Origin: Variovorax ginsengisoli
GTDB taxonomy: Bacteria; Pseudomonadota; Gammaproteobacteria; Burkholderiales; Burkholderiaceae_C
Direction of reading: 5' to 3'
DNA length: 64,000 nucleotides
Assembly (NCBI RefSeq): GCF_030486595.1
Contig: NZ_JAUJZH010000009.1
Location: 124,001-188,000 of the forward strand
The translations under genes were made by a program, and so were the position numbers. Positions within the stretch are counted from its first letter, which is position 1; every line of letters starts with the position of its first letter. The notes below the pieces were generated by a model. It searched no databases and was not told where the DNA came from. It saw only the letters and a program-made list of their open reading frames with translations. Positions 61,948 to 64,000 of the stretch are shown here, one piece after another.

Positions 61948-62931
61948 TCATGTCACGGCGTGAGCGCCAGAAAACCGGCCCTCGGCGCGCACGGCAACGC
62001 TTTGCCTGGTCATCCTGCGCATGCTTTGCGGTGGTTGGCCCAGCGATCGAACGAAGGCCCGGCGCATTCGCTCGGGGTCCCCGAAGCCCGCCTCCTCGGC
62101 GATGACTCCGAGACTCAGATTGCCCGCGTCGATCATCACGCGGGCCGCCTCCACGCGCAGGTTCTCGATGGCGTGCGCGGGCGATTGCCCGGTTTCGGAC
62201 TTGAAGGTCCGGCTGAACTGGCGCGGGCTCAGATGGGCGACTTCGGCGAGATCCTCGACAGACAGCGGCTTGCGCAGATTGGCGCGCGCGTGCGCCAGGG
62301 TCTGCTGGATGCGATCGGATTTCGGTTCCAGTTCGAGCAAGGCCGAGAACTGGGACTGCCCACCTGCGCGGCGGTGATACACGACGAGCTTCTTCGCAAC
62401 CAGGCGGGCGACGTCGACCCCCAGATCGTCTTCCACGAGGGCGAGCATCAGGTCGATGCCTGCGGTCATGCCCGCGGACGTCCACACCGGGCCGTCGTGG
62501 ACGAAGATGCGGTCCGCCTGCAGCTTGACCCGTGGATGGCGCTGCTCGAGTTCGTTGGCGAATGCCCAGTGCGTGGTGGCCAGGCGCCCGTCGAGCAAGC
62601 CGGCGTCGGCGAGGCCGAATGCGCCTGTGCAGATGCTCGCGATGCGCCGCGCACTGTGCTGGCGAGACCCGAGGAAGAGACGCAGCTTGTCCGATGTCAG
62701 CTGAGGGGCCAATGATCCGGTCATCACGATGGTGTCGAACTGCGTCGAATCGAGGGGCGTCGACGCGACCTGCACCCCCGACGAACTCTCGACCAGGCCA
62801 CCCTCTTCGGACAGCACTGCGACCTGGTAGAACGGCTGCTCCAGGGACGCGTTGGCGAGTTCGAAGGCAGCAATCGCCGCCAGATCCAGGATCTGGAAGC
62901 CGGGGAAGATGAGGATGGCGACGCGTTTCAT
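61948..62931 (-). CDS. GlxA-family AraC regulator (second copy)
   Basis: 327 residues with the same plan as the gene at 50539: DJ-1/PfpI-like domain (ILIFPGFQILDLAAIAAFEL; SICTGAFGLAD) and AraC HTH (LSVEDLAEVAHLSPRQFSRTF). The start at 62929-62931 begins at the conserved MKRVAILIFPG; an upstream extension is possible. Probably controls the downstream Tat hydrolase and hypothetical gene. Upstream lies an outer-membrane efflux gene on the same strand (42-base gap). Confidence 0.9.
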   Translation of the reverse strand: MKRVAILIFPGFQILDLAAIAAFELANASLEQPFYQVAVLSEEGGLVESSSGVQVASTPLDSTQFDTIVMTGSLAPQLTSDKLRLFLGSRQHSARRIASICTGAFGLADAGLLDGRLATTHWAFANELEQRHPRVKLQADRIFVHDGPVWTSAGMTAGIDLMLALVEDDLGVDVARLVAKKLVVYHRRAGGQSQFSALLELEPKSDRIQQTLAHARANLRKPLSVEDLAEVAHLSPRQFSRTFKSETGQSPAHAIENLRVEAARVMIDAGNLSLGVIAEEAGFGDPERMRRAFVRSLGQPPQSMRRMTRQSVAVRAEGRFSGAHAVT

Positions 62932-62973
62932 GATGAGCCGGGGTGAAGAAGCTGTGCGGTCGAACATGCGCGA

Positions 62974-64000
62974 TCAACGTGGACGCCCGCTATCTTCCCA
63001 ACCACCCCCGAGCGCAAGAAACACGTTGACCTGGTCCGACGCCAGCTTGCTGTCGGCGGCCGCGACGGATTGCTCGACGACGGTCAGCGTGCGCGTCGCA
63101 TCCAGGACGGGCAGGAAGCCTTGTCTGCCGAGGGCAAACAGCTGTTGCGTGTCTTCGGCCGCACGGCTCGCCTTCTCGCGGGCCGCCTCGAGCAGGGCGC
63201 GCCGCTCCAGGTCGCGGGCGTAGGTCTCCAGTGCACTCTCTGCTTCCTTCAACGCGTTCAGCACGGTGCCGTCGAAGCGGGCGAAGGCAATCTGCTGGTC
63301 GGCATCCGCCGCGCGGATTCGGGCCTGAATGCGAGACCGATCGGGAAACTGCCAGCTGATCAGCGGCCCCAGCGAGAACTTCAAGGTGTCGGTATCGAGG
63401 AAGTTCTTGTTGAGCCCGACCGAGCCGATCGATGCGCCCAACGTGATCTTCGGATAGAGATCGGCGGTGGCCACGCCAATGCGCGCAGTGGCCGAATGCA
63501 GTTCGTACTCGCTGCGCCGGATGTCGGGGCGGCGACGCAGCAGGCCGGCGCCGTCTCCCACCGGAATCGGCCGCGCCAGATGCGGTTCTTGATCACACGA
63601 CTGCACCGCACGCGGGAAGTCTTCGGGCGCGTGGCCGGTCAGCACCGCGAGCCGGTAGAGCGCCACCCGCTTCTGTGCGTTCAGGACCGGAAGGGTCGCG
63701 CGCACCTGGTCGGTCTGGGCCGACGCGCGGGTGACGTCCAGCGTGCTGCCCCGGCCGGTCCGGAACAAGGTCCGGGTCAGTTCGGTGCTTTTCTCCTGCA
63801 GGGCCACCGAACGCTCTGCCACCGCGATCTCGCGTCCGAACGAGCAGACTTCGAGGAAGGCACGGGTGGTCTCGGAGACGACCGTCACCCGTGTGGTGTC
63901 GTAGGCCGCGCGTGCGGCACCCGTGTCTGCGTTCGCCGACTCGATGGTCCGCGCGATCTGGCCGAACAGGTCGACCTGGTAAGACACGCCGGCGCCCAGG
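62974..64000 (-). CDS. NodT-type outer-membrane efflux protein (partial, N-terminus beyond right edge)
   Basis: About 342 residues of the C-terminal part are visible; the gene continues past base 64000. The outline fits the outer-membrane factor (TolC/NodT) of RND-type efflux: helical repeats (GREIAVAERSVALQEKSTELT), a VGDGAGLLRRRPDIRRSEYEL block and the duplicate alpha-barrel segment (AGFARFDGTVLNALKEAESA-like). Ends DSGRPR. Partner pump genes, if any, are outside the window. Confidence 0.88.
   Translation of the reverse strand, partial: LGAGVSYQVDLFGQIARTIESANADTGAARAAYDTTRVTVVSETTRAFLEVCSFGREIAVAERSVALQEKSTELTRTLFRTGRGSTLDVTRASAQTDQVRATLPVLNAQKRVALYRLAVLTGHAPEDFPRAVQSCDQEPHLARPIPVGDGAGLLRRRPDIRRSEYELHSATARIGVATADLYPKITLGASIGSVGLNKNFLDTDTLKFSLGPLISWQFPDRSRIQARIRAADADQQIAFARFDGTVLNALKEAESALETYARDLERRALLEAAREKASRAAEDTQQLFALGRQGFLPVLDATRTLTVVEQSVAAADSKLASDQVNVFLALGGGWEDSGRPR

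Overview
The DNA is GC-rich and compactly coded. Its gene content (nirBD nitrite assimilation, Bug/TctC-type binding protein, nag-type salicylate/gentisate genes, GlxA-type regulators, DUF4148-like repeat proteins, many small secreted proteins) suggests a Burkholderiales betaproteobacterium, most likely a Comamonadaceae such as Variovorax. That assignment is inference from gene content. I see no rRNA, tRNA, CRISPR array, phage or insertion sequence.

Layout. 1-5.1 kb (minus): nitrite assimilation operon nirB-nirD-nitrite channel-PP2C phosphatase/kinase, running off the left edge. 5.5-7.1 kb: a homoserine dehydrogenase preceded by a Thr/Ile-rich leader peptide and attenuator-like hairpins. 8.4-13.6 kb (minus): salicylate 5-hydroxylase (nagGH), ferredoxin, a BphA4-type reductase, gentisate dioxygenase and fumarylpyruvate hydrolase, with a divergent LysR regulator. 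14.7-21 kb: envelope genes (OmpA fragment, lipoproteins, phospholipase D, DUF2092 protein, barrel protein, sulfatase). 21-26.9 kb: a tightly coupled operon joining a Tat-exported molybdenum hydroxylase to a ba3-type terminal oxidase and a di-haem cytochrome c. 27-36.9 kb: small secreted proteins, a RoxA-like di-haem cytochrome operon with a DUF4331-SRPBCC fusion, and a patatin lipoprotein. 36.9-40.9 kb: TauD-type dioxygenase, Bug protein and isocitrate-lyase-family enzyme with a divergent LysR. 41-44.9 kb: small genes, a pseudo-receiver, an autotransporter barrel, a repeat protein and a GNAT enzyme. 45-49.7 kb: a catabolic cluster (flavin reductase, two alpha/beta hydrolases, enoyl-CoA hydratase, LysR). 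49.7-64 kb: regulators, SDR, TauE permease, MocR-type regulator, Ohr, several alpha/beta hydrolases, and a NodT-type efflux protein running off the right edge.

The most striking signal is a promoter family that ordinary gene calling misses. Eight 60-bp elements lie between 14.7 and 42.0 kb. Each carries a CCACGTACGTGG-type palindrome, a half-site about 5 bp further on, a conserved GGATGG-like block, and a -10-like hexamer ending exactly 59-60 bases from the palindrome start. All eight point at a gene beginning 41-87 bases further downstream, and the targets are mostly envelope or secreted proteins. Fixed geometry and orientation argue for an undescribed regulon controlled by one activator (palindrome centred near -60) rather than for a mobile repeat.
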